Position numbers and translations under genes: made by a program
Assembly: GCA_947450025.1 (NCBI GenBank)
Contig: CANFTW010000013.1
Span: forward strand, 33,665-97,664
Source: Bacteroidota bacterium
Lineage (GTDB): Bacteria > Bacteroidota > Bacteroidia > B-17B0 > Aurantibacillaceae
Reading direction: 5' to 3'
Length of the DNA: 64,000 nucleotides
Notes under the pieces: generated by a model
What the model was told of the DNA's origin: nothing
The model's database searches: none
Seen by the model: the letters and a program-made list of their open reading frames with translations, nothing else
Part shown: positions 45,520 to 56,017 of the stretch, piece by piece
How the letters are laid out: each line of letters starts with the position of its first letter
Position numbering within the stretch: the stretch's first letter is position 1

Positions 45520-47091
45520 TTAAAACACTTCATCAATATCATTCCTTCTAATGATATCTGAGCTTGGAGTATCATCGTCGTCCCACTTGGTAGACTGAAC
45601 AGTTTTTGTTGTAGGTTGAGATAAAAAATCAGTATTTTGAGCAAGACCAGAACTTGTAACATTACTTGCATAAATATCAGATCCTTCATTATAATCTAAA
45701 TCCGTAAACTTTGCAAACTGTCCGATGAATTTTAATGGAACATCAACAATTGATCCATGACGATTTTTGGCAATAATAATTTCAGCTCTATTTTTTGTTG
45801 GTTGATTATTTTCATCCACTTCAATACCATAATACTCTGGACGATAAATAAACATTACCATATCCGCATCTTGCTCAATTGCACCAGACTCACGTAAATC
45901 ACTTAATTGAGGACGCTTGCTTCCACCAGGTCTATTTTCAACCTGACGACTTAATTGAGATAAAGCAATAATCGGTATTTCTAATTCTTTTGCTAAAGAT
46001 TTTAAACCACGTGAAATTTGAGAAATTTCTTGTTCACGATTTCCTTTACTATCAGGTCCACCACTCATTAACTGTAAGTAGTCAATAATAATTAAAGATA
46101 CATTTTGTTGTTCTTTTAAACGACGAGCTTTAGCTCTTAATTCAAAAATAGATAGAGCAGGGGTATCATCAATGTATAAAGGAGCTACTGATAATTTTTT
46201 AATACGCTCATTTAATTGAACAAATTCGTGATTATCTAAATTTCCTTTTAATATTTTATCTTGATTAATTTCGGTTTCAGATGAAATTAATCGTTTGACT
46301 AATTGTAAAGAAGACATCTCTAAAGAGAAAATAGCAACTGGTTTGTTAAATTCAACAGCTGCATTTTTAGCCATAGTAACTACAAATGCTGTTTTACCCA
46401 TACCAGGACGAGCTGCTAAAATTAGTAAATCAGATTTTTGCCAACCTCCTGTAATTCTATCTAAAGCAGTAAATCCAGAAGGTACACCTAATAAACCATC
46501 CGTTTGAGCTGCAGCTGTTTCGATTTCAGTAATAGCTTGAGCAATTAAAGAAGTCATTCCTACATGTTGTTTACGAACATTTGAATCTAAAATCTCGAAA
46601 ATATGTTGAGTCGTTGCATCTAATAATTCAAACACATCCGTACTATCTTCATAAGCAGATTTAATAGTTTCTGTACTAATACGAATTAATTCACGTTGCA
46701 AATATTTTTGTGCAACAATACGAGCATGATATTCGATATTAGCTGAAGAAGCAATTCGATTAGTTAACGATGATACATAAAATGAACCGCCCACTATTTC
46801 TAATTCACCGCTACGTTTTAATTCTTGAGTAACTGTTAATATATCAACGGGTTCAGAACGATTAAATAAATTATAAATTGCTTTAAATATAATTCCGTTT
46901 TGTTCCTTATAAAAACTTTCTGGTGAAAGTACATCAATCACAGTACTTAAGGCATCTTTTTCAAGAAGCATGGCACCAAGAACAGCCTCTTCTAATTCGA
47001 TAGCTTGTGGTTGTAATTTACCAACTTCATTAGTCGATAATGGAGTATATAATTTTTTACGAGTCTTATTTTGATTATCTAAATTTTGCAT
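45520..47091 (-). CDS. dnaB: Replicative DNA helicase DnaB
   Basis: A 523-residue hexameric helicase of chromosome replication. N-terminal DnaB domain (PQAIELEEAVLGAMLLEKDAL, about 28-48), then the RecA-like ATPase with Walker A ARPGMGKT (227-234), GKPVAIFSLEMS-like NKPVAIFSLEMSS, IIIDYLQLM as Walker B, and SQLSRQVENR and LRESGAIEQDADMV near the C-terminus. A 60-residue Ser/Asp-rich tail follows. No intein. The length is normal for the phylum. Confidence 0.97.
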   Translation of the reverse strand: MQNLDNQNKTRKKLYTPLSTNEVGKLQPQAIELEEAVLGAMLLEKDALSTVIDVLSPESFYKEQNGIIFKAIYNLFNRSEPVDILTVTQELKRSGELEIVGGSFYVSSLTNRIASSANIEYHARIVAQKYLQRELIRISTETIKSAYEDSTDVFELLDATTQHIFEILDSNVRKQHVGMTSLIAQAITEIETAAAQTDGLLGVPSGFTALDRITGGWQKSDLLILAARPGMGKTAFVVTMAKNAAVEFNKPVAIFSLEMSSLQLVKRLISSETEINQDKILKGNLDNHEFVQLNERIKKLSVAPLYIDDTPALSIFELRAKARRLKEQQNVSLIIIDYLQLMSGGPDSKGNREQEISQISRGLKSLAKELEIPIIALSQLSRQVENRPGGSKRPQLSDLRESGAIEQDADMVMFIYRPEYYGIEVDENNQPTKNRAEIIIAKNRHGSIVDVPLKFIGQFAKFTDLDYNEGSDIYASNVTSSGLAQNTDFLSQPTTKTVQSTKWDDDDTPSSDIIRRNDIDEVF

Positions 47092-47354
47092 AGTTTTTAG
47101 TACGGAGGGTAAAAATGCTCATTACTTTCTAATTATTGAATTTACGAAAATTCAGCATAATTCGCAAACTTAACAATGGATTAACATGTATTTTTAATTA
47201 ACTGATAATCAGTACTGAATTTGTTAGTAAACTAAAAAATGAAAGTAAACATGTTAAGAAAATGACTAGTAAACTTTTAAACAATTAGCAATTAGCAAAA
47301 AACGAATCAATGATTTTTCCATTTTATGTACTATATTTAACATAAGTAATAAAA

Positions 47355-49328
47355 GTGAAGAAATTTTTATATACAAACAAAATCTTTATTTGGGTAATCT
47401 TGTTTTCAGCAAATACCTTACTCTCCTATGCGGGCGATCAAAAACAATTTATGACCTTTTTTAAGTCACAAACGTTTAAAGGTAAAGTTCATGCATTTGA
47501 CACCTTAAATCTGCAAGATAAAGCAATCTTTTTTCCTTTAATAAAAAATGAATTATCTATTATCAAGCAAAAAGCAATTGCAGACCATCAATTTGAAATT
47601 CTTGATAGGCTCGAAAAAATTGAAGGTGAAATCTATTACATTAATAAGAATTACACAAAAGCCATTCCTATCTTCACTAAGCTATTATCAAAAAATAAGA
47701 TTAAATCGTCTAATGATAGCATTCAAATATTGTATATTTTAAAAAACGCTTACTTAAATATTAGAAATTTAAATAAAACAATTGAAGCTCATCGCTTATT
47801 AGTAAATATTCAAAAACGAACTCCTCAAATCAGCGCATGGATATTAATGCCTCGATTAAGCACCATTTATTATGAAATGAAATTATACAAAGAATGTCTT
47901 AGAGAGCAATTGCATGAGTATCCTGAAGTTAAAAATAACACGTCCCTTCTAATCAATTTTTTCAATAACCGTGGATTATATTGGGAAAAATCTGGCAATC
48001 AAGATAGTGCCTTGTATTGGTTTAAAAAGGCTAGAGTGCAGTTTCACATGGCTTATTCTGACAATAATTTAAATTTAGATAATGAATTTACATTAGGCTT
48101 AATTGAAGGTAATATTGGACAATCATTTATGGCTTTAAAACAATATGATAAAGCCATTCCTTTATTAAAAAAAGATGTGAAGGCTAGTAAAAAAATAAAG
48201 AATCTTCATAATGCAGGTATTAGTCAATTGGAAATTTCGAAATGTTATATAGAACTAAACCAACTTGATTTAAGTCGTAAATATTTAGATAGTGCCAATA
48301 TACTTTTAACTGATATTGATGATTATAAAACAACCTTAAACATTATTAAGCAATATGCCATTCTTTTCGATAAATCAGCAACTTATACTCAAGCCATTGA
48401 ATACTATAAAAAATATATCCTTTTTAAAGATAGCTTTGATGCTCAAAACAATTTAAAAGAGTTGCTGCTTGCACAAGTAGCAAGTCAAGTTGACGAAAAA
48501 GAAAAATTAATTACCGATAATGAGAAAAATATAAAAGAACAAAATATTGAAGTTAGTAAACAAAAAACTATCCGAAACGCCTTATTATTTTGTGGGATTA
48601 TTCTTATTGTGGTGGTCATATTTATCTCAGTTCAATTAAAAAAAACAAATACTCAAAAACAATTACTGGAAATTAAAAACAAGCAAATTGAAACTCGAAA
48701 TGAAATTATCAATCAATCATTACACGAAAAAGATTTATTAATCAAAGAGGTTCATCATCGGGTAAAAAACAATTTACAAATCATTTCAAGTTTATTAAAA
48801 CTACAATCAGGAAAAAGCGCAAATGATGAAGTTAGAAACTCATTAAGAGAAGCACAAGACCGAATTAATTCTATGGCATTATTACATCAATTATTGTATC
48901 GCAATAATCAGATGACCTCCTTAATGTTTAATGAATACCTTAGTAATTTATTAACTCAGATTTCTGCAAGTTTTTCCACTTCCAATAAAAACATACACAT
49001 TAACGCTCAACTCATTGATTTAAAATTAGATTTAGACACGGCAATTCCTCTTGGCTTAATTACTAATGAACTTGTGTCAAATGCTTATAAACATGCATTC
49101 ATAAATAATGAGGGAGAAATTACGATAGAGTTAACGAAACTTCTTAAAAACACCTATCAATTAAAAATTTCAGATAATGGACAGGGGTTACCCGCTAACT
49201 TCGATTTAACAAGTAATGACTCTCTAGGATTAGATATCGTCAGTATTTTATCTGAACAAATTAACGCCCAATTAAAAATATATAATAACCCAGGCACTAA
49301 TTTTGAAATAGTGTTTCAAGTTGTTTAA
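47355..49328 (+). CDS. TPR-containing membrane histidine kinase (HisKA_2 type)
   Basis: A 657-residue sensor kinase: signal or first helix (8-25), about six TPR-like repeats outside (60-370), coiled coil, membrane helix (408-427), then HisKA_2 with HHRVKNNLQIISSLL (phospho-acceptor His468, with H467 adjacent) and a HATPase domain (NELVSNAYKHAF, ISDNGQGLPA, SLGLDIVSIL). The start is GTG at 47355. There is no response regulator beside it, so its partner is elsewhere. The stop overlaps the convergent arginase-family gene by 4 bp (TTAA). Confidence 0.92.
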   Translation: MKKFLYTNKIFIWVILFSANTLLSYAGDQKQFMTFFKSQTFKGKVHAFDTLNLQDKAIFFPLIKNELSIIKQKAIADHQFEILDRLEKIEGEIYYINKNYTKAIPIFTKLLSKNKIKSSNDSIQILYILKNAYLNIRNLNKTIEAHRLLVNIQKRTPQISAWILMPRLSTIYYEMKLYKECLREQLHEYPEVKNNTSLLINFFNNRGLYWEKSGNQDSALYWFKKARVQFHMAYSDNNLNLDNEFTLGLIEGNIGQSFMALKQYDKAIPLLKKDVKASKKIKNLHNAGISQLEISKCYIELNQLDLSRKYLDSANILLTDIDDYKTTLNIIKQYAILFDKSATYTQAIEYYKKYILFKDSFDAQNNLKELLLAQVASQVDEKEKLITDNEKNIKEQNIEVSKQKTIRNALLFCGIILIVVVIFISVQLKKTNTQKQLLEIKNKQIETRNEIINQSLHEKDLLIKEVHHRVKNNLQIISSLLKLQSGKSANDEVRNSLREAQDRINSMALLHQLLYRNNQMTSLMFNEYLSNLLTQISASFSTSNKNIHINAQLIDLKLDLDTAIPLGLITNELVSNAYKHAFINNEGEITIELTKLLKNTYQLKISDNGQGLPANFDLTSNDSLGLDIVSILSEQINAQLKIYNNPGTNFEIVFQVV

Positions 49329-50368
49329 TCCTTTATTCGGTCGTTTATTCCTTTTATAAAATCACTTACCAAATAGGCAATTAACTTACCTGTTTTATTA
49401 TCAGCTTTAATGTGTGATAAAATAGGCGCTCCTTCGGCAATATGTAAATATAATGCTTGAAGCTGTTTTGCACATTGATAAACATATTGTCTAGCTTGAA
49501 CGGGAGATATACCACTGCTTGTTTTAGCACTTGATGGGACATTTGTAATCGCATCTAAATCTATTTCTACACCACAGGGTATTTTATTTACAAATTGGAT
49601 ATTTTGATTTAAAGTATCAGTAAACGTTTTTTGTTCTCTAACGAAAACATCCTCGTAAGAACTGTAATATAATTGATCATTATTTTCTATAAATCTTTTT
49701 AGAACACTTGCCGTGTTATACTGCTCATGCATGCAAAAAACAGAATACTTCCGCATCCATTTTTCATGATACGCATAACTGAAACCATTACCACTGTGTC
49801 TTCCTTCTAATGGTCTAAAATCAGTATGTGGATCACAATTAATGACATTAATGGCTTGATTTAATGCTAATGAACATCCTTTTATAATAGGGTAGGAATT
49901 ATTATGACCACCGCCAATAATGATAGGGATTTTATGGCACTCTACAATTTGATGAACTATAGTAGTCACGCGATCATCAATAAGGGATACTAAATTTCTT
50001 AGTTCAACCATTTCATGTTTATTTTTTGTATTTAAAGCATTTGATTTTTCCATCAAATCATCTACATATACATGACCTAAAACACAAATATTTTTTCCAT
50101 TCAAAAATGAATTACTTTGTTGGCTTAAAAAACTATCTAATGATGGTTTCCATGCGGTATGAGCACCACCACGTCCATAATTTGCCTTTACGCCAATATC
50201 TTCTGGTATACCTATTAAAACAAATTGACATGGAGCTTGTCGTAATTGATCTACCCAATTTTTTTCCGATGTTAACCAAATGACCTCTTCACCTATTTTG
50301 GTTTCATTGGTTCGCTTACGGGTTAATTGCTCAATATCTTTTTTAGTATATAACTCTAAATCCTTCAT
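49325..50368 (-). CDS. Formimidoylglutamase-like arginase-family hydrolase
   Basis: A 347-residue ureohydrolase. Mn-binding segments are seen as GGGHNNSYPIIKG, NCDPHTDFRPLEGRHSGNGF and GVEIDLDAITNVPSS. The usual GGDHS is GGGHN here, a variant typical of the Bacteroidota formimidoylglutamase subgroup as I recall it. The enzyme would convert N-formimidoyl-glutamate to glutamate and formamide in histidine breakdown, but no other hut gene is present, so arginase or agmatinase activity stays open. Convergent 4-bp overlap with the kinase. Confidence 0.8.
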   Translation of the reverse strand: MKDLELYTKKDIEQLTRKRTNETKIGEEVIWLTSEKNWVDQLRQAPCQFVLIGIPEDIGVKANYGRGGAHTAWKPSLDSFLSQQSNSFLNGKNICVLGHVYVDDLMEKSNALNTKNKHEMVELRNLVSLIDDRVTTIVHQIVECHKIPIIIGGGHNNSYPIIKGCSLALNQAINVINCDPHTDFRPLEGRHSGNGFSYAYHEKWMRKYSVFCMHEQYNTASVLKRFIENNDQLYYSSYEDVFVREQKTFTDTLNQNIQFVNKIPCGVEIDLDAITNVPSSAKTSSGISPVQARQYVYQCAKQLQALYLHIAEGAPILSHIKADNKTGKLIAYLVSDFIKGINDRIKD

Positions 50369-50396
50369 TCTAATTTTATATTTTTATTCAAAAAAA

Positions 50397-50414
50397 AGTC
50401 CCGATAACGGGACT
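50397..50414 (-). terminator. Terminator after the DUF4468-like gene
   Basis: AGTCCCG (50397-50403) and CGGGACT (50408-50414), loop ATAA. On the minus strand it is followed by a run of T (A-run 50390-50397 on plus). Confidence 0.75.
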
Positions 50415-50435
50415 ATCTTATCATTAATCATATTT

Positions 50436-51047
50436 TTACCATTCATCTGAATCTAACGATTTATTACTCGGAATTTTCATAGCTTCTTTAATATCATTTG
50501 CAATTACTGCACTTTGCTTTAACGCCTCACTTTTAATACGTTTCCACATTTCAGGGGGCATTTTCATACTACCGCATTTAGGAATTTCGTTGTACACATC
50601 ACCTCCTGTATACTCAGAATTTGCAGCTGCATGAGTAATTTTCGAAATTGTGTAACGATATTTCCCATCTTTAGCATCAATGCTAACATGCATTGATATA
50701 GTTCCTTGAGCATCCACCACAGGATTTAATTCTTTTAATTTAAAAACAAAGCTAACATTACATTCGGCTTTTGTACCAGAAGTAATACCATTAGATTTAG
50801 TGTATTTCTTATTTTCCACTTTTACAAAATGAACAGCACGCTTTAAAATTTCTGAAGCCTCGATAACTTTTGGATGCATAGTATCAGCAACAGAAACACT
50901 ATCACTTTTTTTTGTTGACAAATCAGTTTCAATTGGCAAAAAAACAACTTCCTGAATCTTATGTTCGTCTTTTATGATTTCTTGAGCAGATAAAATATGA
51001 TTAAAAAATAAGATAGCCAGAAAATAGATTACAGTTTTAAATTTCAT
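50436..51047 (-). CDS. Exported protein with a DUF4468-like domain
   Basis: A 203-residue protein with a signal peptide of about 21 residues (ending LSAQ). The region about 95-140 (ECNVSFVFKLKE, AQGTISMHVSIDAKDGKYRYTISKI) resembles the DUF4468 TBP-like fold, in which a KDGRYRY motif is characteristic. The resemblance is from memory. The C-terminal third is charged. It sits 23 bp downstream of the E1 gene, so it may be co-transcribed with it. Confidence 0.6.
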   Translation of the reverse strand: MKFKTVIYFLAILFFNHILSAQEIIKDEHKIQEVVFLPIETDLSTKKSDSVSVADTMHPKVIEASEILKRAVHFVKVENKKYTKSNGITSGTKAECNVSFVFKLKELNPVVDAQGTISMHVSIDAKDGKYRYTISKITHAAANSEYTGGDVYNEIPKCGSMKMPPEMWKRIKSEALKQSAVIANDIKEAMKIPSNKSLDSDEW

Positions 51048-51070
51048 AAATTTTATTTTAAAAATAAATG

Positions 51071-53488
51071 CTAATAAATTTTATGATATTTCGCTGGATT
51101 TACTTCTTGCATTAAGTTGTAAATTACATCAAACACATCATCTGCACTAGGTTTAGAAAAATAATCCCCATCAGAACCATAAGCAGGTCGGTGTTCTTTA
51201 GATGCAATTGTAATAGGTTTTGAATCTAAATATTGATATGCACCTTGTTCTTCAAGGACTTTTTGCATCATATAAGCACTTGCACCTCCGGGAACATCTT
51301 CATCAAAAAACACAATGCGATTTGTTTTTTTAACAGATTCTAAAATTTTATGATGAATATCAAATGGTAATAATGTTTGTACATCTATTAATTCAACAGA
51401 TATACCGTGCTCTTTTAACTGTTTAATAGCATCTTGTGCAATTCTTATTGAAGATCCATAAGTTACTAAAGTTACATCAGAACCTTCTACTAATGTTTCA
51501 GGAATACCTAATTCAATTTTATATTCACCAATATTAGAAGGTAAATTTTCTTTTAAACGATAACCATTTAAAGGTTCAATGACTAATGATGGCTCATCTG
51601 CTTCTAATAATAAATTATAGAATCCAGCTGCTTGAGTCATATTTCTAGGCACACATACATTAATTCCTCTACATGCATGAATAATCATCCCCATTGGAGA
51701 GCCACTATGCCAAACACCTTCTAGGCGATGTCCGCGTGTACGAATAATCACTGGGGCTTTTTGCATACCCTTTGTTCTCCATTGAACAGTGGCTAAATCA
51801 TCACTCATGATTTGTAATGCATATAGGAGATAATCTAAATATTGAATTTCTGCAATAGGTCTTAAACCTCGCATTGATAATCCAATAGCTTGACCCATAA
51901 TCGTTGCTTCACGTATACCAGTGTCAAACACACGATGTTCACCATACTTAGCTTGAAGCCCTTCCAATCCTTGATTCACTCCTCCAATTTTACCAGAATC
52001 TTCTCCGAAAATTAACGTCTCAGGATATTTTGATAAAATATAATCAAAGTTTTCTCTTAGTAATTCTCTTCCATCCACTAATTTTTCTTCATTGTATTGA
52101 GGTGCAACTGGAGTAACATTTGAAACTTGAAAATTAGATTGAGACATTAAATGAGAACTATATCTATCTGTATTTTCAATATTGGCTAAACGCAACCAAT
52201 CCGATAATTTTGTACGAGATGAAGAGTCGATAGATTTAGTTAAGCGCAAAACTTTTTTCACGGCATTGTGAACTTCTCGACGAATAGGTTCTTTAATTGA
52301 ATTTAATTCTGTTTTGATAACACTAACTAAATCGCCATTTACATCGTTTGTTAACTCATCAAATAAAGCTGAAACTTCATCAACTTCTCCTTTAATTGGA
52401 GTTAAATAATCAGTCCATGCAGCTTTTTGAGCTATTCTAACAGCACTTTTAGCATCTTCTTCTATGGCATTTATCGTTGCCTCATCAGCTAAAGCATTAT
52501 TTAAAATAAATTCACGCATTTTTTTCACACAATCAAAATCTAATTCCCATTGTAAACGTTCTTTAGATTTATAACGCTCATGAGAACCCGATGTGCTGTG
52601 ACCTTGAGGTTGCGTTACTTCTTCAACATGAACTAATACAGGCACATGTTGTTCGCGACAAACTTTGGCAGCTTTCTCATAAGTCTCGCATAAGTGAGCA
52701 TAATCCCAACCTTTAGTTTTAAAAATTTCATACCCATTACCACCATTTTCTCTTTGAAATCCTTTTAAAATTTCAGAGATACTTTCTTTGGTAGTTTGAT
52801 ATTTTTTAGGTACTGAAATACCATGGCCATCATCCCACACACTCATTAACATTGGAACTTGCAATACACCTGCAGCATTAATTGATTCCCAAAATAATCC
52901 TTCAGATGTTGAAGCATCTCCTATTGTTCCAAAAGCAATTTCATTTCCCTTATTACTATAGTTTAAAAATTTACCCTGATGTAAGTCACTGTTAACTTTA
53001 TAAAAATGAGAGGCATACGCTAAACCTAATAAACGAGGCATTTGTCCTGCAGTAGGAGAAATATCTGCTGAAGAGTTTTTTTGATTCACTAATGCTTTAA
53101 ATGACCCATCTGCATTTAAACTATGTGTTCCAAAATGACCTCCCATTTGACGACCACCACTCATTGGTTCTTTCTCTAAATCCGTGTGACCGTATAAGCC
53201 AGCAAAATACTGTTGCAAGGATAACTGTCCAATAGACATCATAAATGTTTGATCACGATAATATCCACTTCTAAAATCACCATCTTGAAACACTTTTGCA
53301 AATGCAACTTGAGCTAATTCCTTTCCATCACCAAAAATTCCAAACTTAGCTTTTCCAGTTAAAACTTCTTTACGGCCTAATAAACTCGTCTGACGACTTT
53401 CGTTAATAATACGATAGTCATTAAGAACAATTTTTTTAAAATCTTCGAAACTTAATCCTTGAGTGGATGATAAAACTCCTTTTTGCAT
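51071..53488 (-). CDS. Fused alpha/beta E1 of a branched-chain 2-oxoacid dehydrogenase
   Basis: An 805-residue TPP-dependent E1 in which alpha and beta subunits are one chain. Alpha part (about 1-390): YYRDQTFMM, GGRQMGGHFG, GDASTSEG (190-197) as the TPP start motif and VWDDGHGIS at 218-226, HSTSGSHERYKSKERL phospho-loop. Beta part (about 465-800): LIFGEDSGKIGGVNQGLEGL, GLRPIAEIQYLDYLLYALQI and HSGSPMGMIIHACRGI. This fusion is widespread in Bacteroidota. It decarboxylates oxidised valine, leucine and isoleucine to feed branched fatty acid primers. E2 and E3 are not nearby. Confidence 0.92.
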   Translation of the reverse strand: MQKGVLSSTQGLSFEDFKKIVLNDYRIINESRQTSLLGRKEVLTGKAKFGIFGDGKELAQVAFAKVFQDGDFRSGYYRDQTFMMSIGQLSLQQYFAGLYGHTDLEKEPMSGGRQMGGHFGTHSLNADGSFKALVNQKNSSADISPTAGQMPRLLGLAYASHFYKVNSDLHQGKFLNYSNKGNEIAFGTIGDASTSEGLFWESINAAGVLQVPMLMSVWDDGHGISVPKKYQTTKESISEILKGFQRENGGNGYEIFKTKGWDYAHLCETYEKAAKVCREQHVPVLVHVEEVTQPQGHSTSGSHERYKSKERLQWELDFDCVKKMREFILNNALADEATINAIEEDAKSAVRIAQKAAWTDYLTPIKGEVDEVSALFDELTNDVNGDLVSVIKTELNSIKEPIRREVHNAVKKVLRLTKSIDSSSRTKLSDWLRLANIENTDRYSSHLMSQSNFQVSNVTPVAPQYNEEKLVDGRELLRENFDYILSKYPETLIFGEDSGKIGGVNQGLEGLQAKYGEHRVFDTGIREATIMGQAIGLSMRGLRPIAEIQYLDYLLYALQIMSDDLATVQWRTKGMQKAPVIIRTRGHRLEGVWHSGSPMGMIIHACRGINVCVPRNMTQAAGFYNLLLEADEPSLVIEPLNGYRLKENLPSNIGEYKIELGIPETLVEGSDVTLVTYGSSIRIAQDAIKQLKEHGISVELIDVQTLLPFDIHHKILESVKKTNRIVFFDEDVPGGASAYMMQKVLEEQGAYQYLDSKPITIASKEHRPAYGSDGDYFSKPSADDVFDVIYNLMQEVNPAKYHKIY

Positions 53489-53663
53489 AATGATTTAAAG
53501 TAGCGGTATAAATAATATTAATGAAACATAAATAAATCTCATTATAAAAAATAATAAGTTCTTACTTACCTTACAAATATATGTTTTTAGAAGGAATTAC
53601 AAAACAATTTGAGCCTTATTTTTCAATGATATTCCTATACATTTTACTTGATAAAAGGCAAAA

Positions 53664-53697
53664 AAAAGCAGTCGTAAAAATTATACGACTGCTTTTT
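53664..53697 (-). terminator. Terminator after the 53.7 kb exported-protein gene
   Basis: GCAGTCGTA (53668-53676) pairs with TACGACTGC (53684-53692), extended by A/T arms. On the minus strand it is followed by T's (A-run 53661-53667 on plus). A T-run on the other side makes it potentially bidirectional. Confidence 0.8.
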
Positions 53698-53712
53698 ATA
53701 TCTTAGAAAAAA

Positions 53713-54177
53713 TTATTTCTTTTTCTTTGCTTTCTCTTTTCCAGAGAATTCAAATTTCTTTTTCAATTTATCTTTTTTGGTAATTTTAATTTCGCCGCTA
53801 ATGTCAAAATTATCTACTACACATTTCATAATCATCGTTTGATCCTTATCATCTGTTGTTGAAATTTCAGCCTCAATCCATTGATTTTCATTTTGTTCCT
53901 CATCTGTATACGTTGAATCTTTAGTAATTTGGTACTTTACCCACTTATATTCCAATTTATCAAATAAAAACTGACTAAACATACCTTTTCCAGCTTTAAA
54001 CTCCATTTCATCTTCAACGCCTTTTTTAGCAGGAGCCCCTTCTTTCAACTCGGTCATGGTCACAGTAAAGATCTTCTTATCTAAGTTGTCTTTTGGCTCA
54101 CCTTTTTTTATGGCATTTATACTTAATATTCCAACTGTTAAAACAGTGGCTGAAATGATAATGTGTTTTAAGTTCAT
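53713..54177 (-). CDS. Small exported protein with basic tail, unknown function
   Basis: A 154-residue protein with a signal sequence (about 1-22), then a beta-rich middle part (EMEFKAGKGMFSQFLFDKLEYKW) and a strongly basic end (KKDKLKKKFEFSGKEKAKKKK-type, last 30 residues). No family is recognised. It is flanked by its own terminator and lies divergent from rarA (gap 75 bp). Confidence 0.6.
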   Translation of the reverse strand: MNLKHIIISATVLTVGILSINAIKKGEPKDNLDKKIFTVTMTELKEGAPAKKGVEDEMEFKAGKGMFSQFLFDKLEYKWVKYQITKDSTYTDEEQNENQWIEAEISTTDDKDQTMIMKCVVDNFDISGEIKITKKDKLKKKFEFSGKEKAKKKK

Positions 54178-54252
54178 TGTTATTAATTTTTTTATTGTGG
54201 TAAATGTAATAAAATTACTTTTATATCGGATTCAATTTTATACCTTTTTTTT

Positions 54253-55527
54253 ATGCAACCATTAGCTGAAAGAGTTAGACCTCACCATTTAGACAATTAT
54301 ATTGGTCAGGAACATGTTATTGGTATAAATTCTGCATTAAGAAAAGCCATTGAACAAAACTTATTACCATCCATAATTTTATGGGGACCTCCTGGGGTTG
54401 GAAAAACGACTCTTGCGCAAATTATTTCTCAAACATTAAAACGTCCTTTTTATTCCTTAAGCGCTATTAATTCTGGGGTTAAAGATGTGAGAGATGTTAT
54501 TGAAAAAGCTTCTCAAGATGGTGGTTTTTTTAAACAAGAAAAGCCAGTATTGTTTATTGATGAAATTCATCGTTTTAGTAAATCGCAACAAGATTCGTTA
54601 TTAAATGCTGTTGAAAAAGGCATTGTTACTTTAATAGGAGCTACCACCGAAAATCCTTCTTTTGAGGTAATTCCCGCTCTCCTTTCAAGATGCCAAGTAG
54701 TTGTTTTAAAGCATCTTAGTAAAGATAACTTAATTCAATTATTAAATAACGCCATTATTCATGATACAGTGTTAAAAAGGAAACAAATTGTGTTAAAGGA
54801 AACAGAAGCCTTATTGAGAATTTCAGGAGGAGACGGTAGGAAATTATTAAATGCTTTAGAAATAGTTGTAAATTGTATTAACGAAATAGAAATTGTTATT
54901 ACAGATGAATTAGTGAAGCAATATATACAGCAAAATCTTGCTTTATATGATAAATCAGGGGAGCAACACTATGATATTATTTCTGCATTTATTAAATCAA
55001 TTAGAGGCTCTGATCCAAATGGAGCTGTTTATTGGCTTGCTAGAATGATTGATGGGGGGGAGGATCCCAGTTTTATTGCCCGTAGATTATTAATTTTAGC
55101 ATCTGAAGATATCGGAAATGCAAATCCTACAGCACTAGTTATTGCTAATAATTGTTTTCAAGCAGTTAATGTGATTGGATTTCCAGAAAGCCGAATTATT
55201 TTGGCTCAAACCACCACCTATTTAGCATGCTCAGCAAAAAGTAATAGCAGTTATATGGCTATTAACCTAGCTCAACAAGAGGTAAAAAAATCAGGCGACC
55301 TTCCTGTTCCTTTACATTTAAGAAATGCTCCCACTAAACTCATGAAAGAATTAGGATATGGAGATGAATATCAATATGCCCATGATTTTTCAAATCATTT
55401 TGTTAAGCAGGAATTCTTACCTAGTGAAATTAGCGGTACTGCCTTTTATAATCCCTCAGAATATTCAAGAGAAAGGGATTTAAAAGAATTTTTAAAAGAA
55501 AGATGGGGCGACAAATATGGCTACTAA
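54253..55527 (+). CDS. rarA: Replication-associated recombination protein A (AAA ATPase)
   Basis: A 424-residue RarA/MgsA ATPase that acts at stalled replication forks and with RecA. The N-terminus [19 protein letters not shown] is typical. Walker [13 protein letters not shown] (about residues 45-56), Walker [18 protein letters not shown], sensor 1 [11 protein letters not shown], and C-terminal clamp-loader-like part with [20 protein letters not shown] and the [13 protein letters not shown] signature. The length is normal. The stop shares 4 bp with the convergent membrane-protein gene. Confidence 0.97.
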   Translation: MQPLAERVRPHHLDNYIGQEHVIGINSALRKAIEQNLLPSIILWGPPGVGKTTLAQIISQTLKRPFYSLSAINSGVKDVRDVIEKASQDGGFFKQEKPVLFIDEIHRFSKSQQDSLLNAVEKGIVTLIGATTENPSFEVIPALLSRCQVVVLKHLSKDNLIQLLNNAIIHDTVLKRKQIVLKETEALLRISGGDGRKLLNALEIVVNCINEIEIVITDELVKQYIQQNLALYDKSGEQHYDIISAFIKSIRGSDPNGAVYWLARMIDGGEDPSFIARRLLILASEDIGNANPTALVIANNCFQAVNVIGFPESRIILAQTTTYLACSAKSNSSYMAINLAQQEVKKSGDLPVPLHLRNAPTKLMKELGYGDEYQYAHDFSNHFVKQEFLPSEISGTAFYNPSEYSRERDLKEFLKERWGDKYGY

Positions 55528-55988
55528 TCGCTTTGAAGAAATTCTGACGATGGCTCAAAAATAAAAATTTTACCAAAGCCAATAACTAAACCTCCAATAA
55601 CTTGTTCAGAAATTTGCCAAGCGCAATCGGCAATGATATAGGTTAAATTAATATTTTTTGAAAAAGAAATCCCTAAAACAGTCACTATGGAAAATAATAT
55701 AAATCCAATTAGAAAACCACTAACAACACCTCTTAATATGGGTTGTGATATATATTTATTGAAAATTTTAGATTCATATAGTCTGTACAATAGAAATGAA
55801 ATCACTAAATAGACTAAAGCCGCTAATCCTAAAAATAAACCTTTTGAAAACGTAATTCTATTTAAATCATTTAAAAAAACACCATGCCAAAAATAAAATG
55901 CTACATACATTAACACGGCAGAGATAATCCAACTTATGAAGAATCGATAGGAATACAACATCACTACAAAATTACATTTCTTTTTCAT
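55524..55988 (-). CDS. Integral membrane protein, unknown function
   Basis: A 154-residue protein with four predicted helices (about 13-33, 46-67, 84-107 and 118-145). It has no motif that I recognise. An internal Met at residue 10 could be an alternative start. It ends in a CTAA overlap with rarA and starts 63 bp from the divergent lipoprotein gene. Confidence 0.65.
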   Translation of the reverse strand: MKKKCNFVVMLYSYRFFISWIISAVLMYVAFYFWHGVFLNDLNRITFSKGLFLGLAALVYLVISFLLYRLYESKIFNKYISQPILRGVVSGFLIGFILFSIVTVLGISFSKNINLTYIIADCAWQISEQVIGGLVIGFGKIFIFEPSSEFLQSD

Positions 55989-56017
55989 TATTTATAAAAA
56001 AATAGGTGAAATTTTAA

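Noticed and set aside
47202-47212. CTGATAATCAG palindrome upstream of the histidine kinase
   Set aside because: It is a single 5-bp-arm palindrome in AT-rich DNA, with no second copy and no promoter box nearby. Chance is the simpler view.
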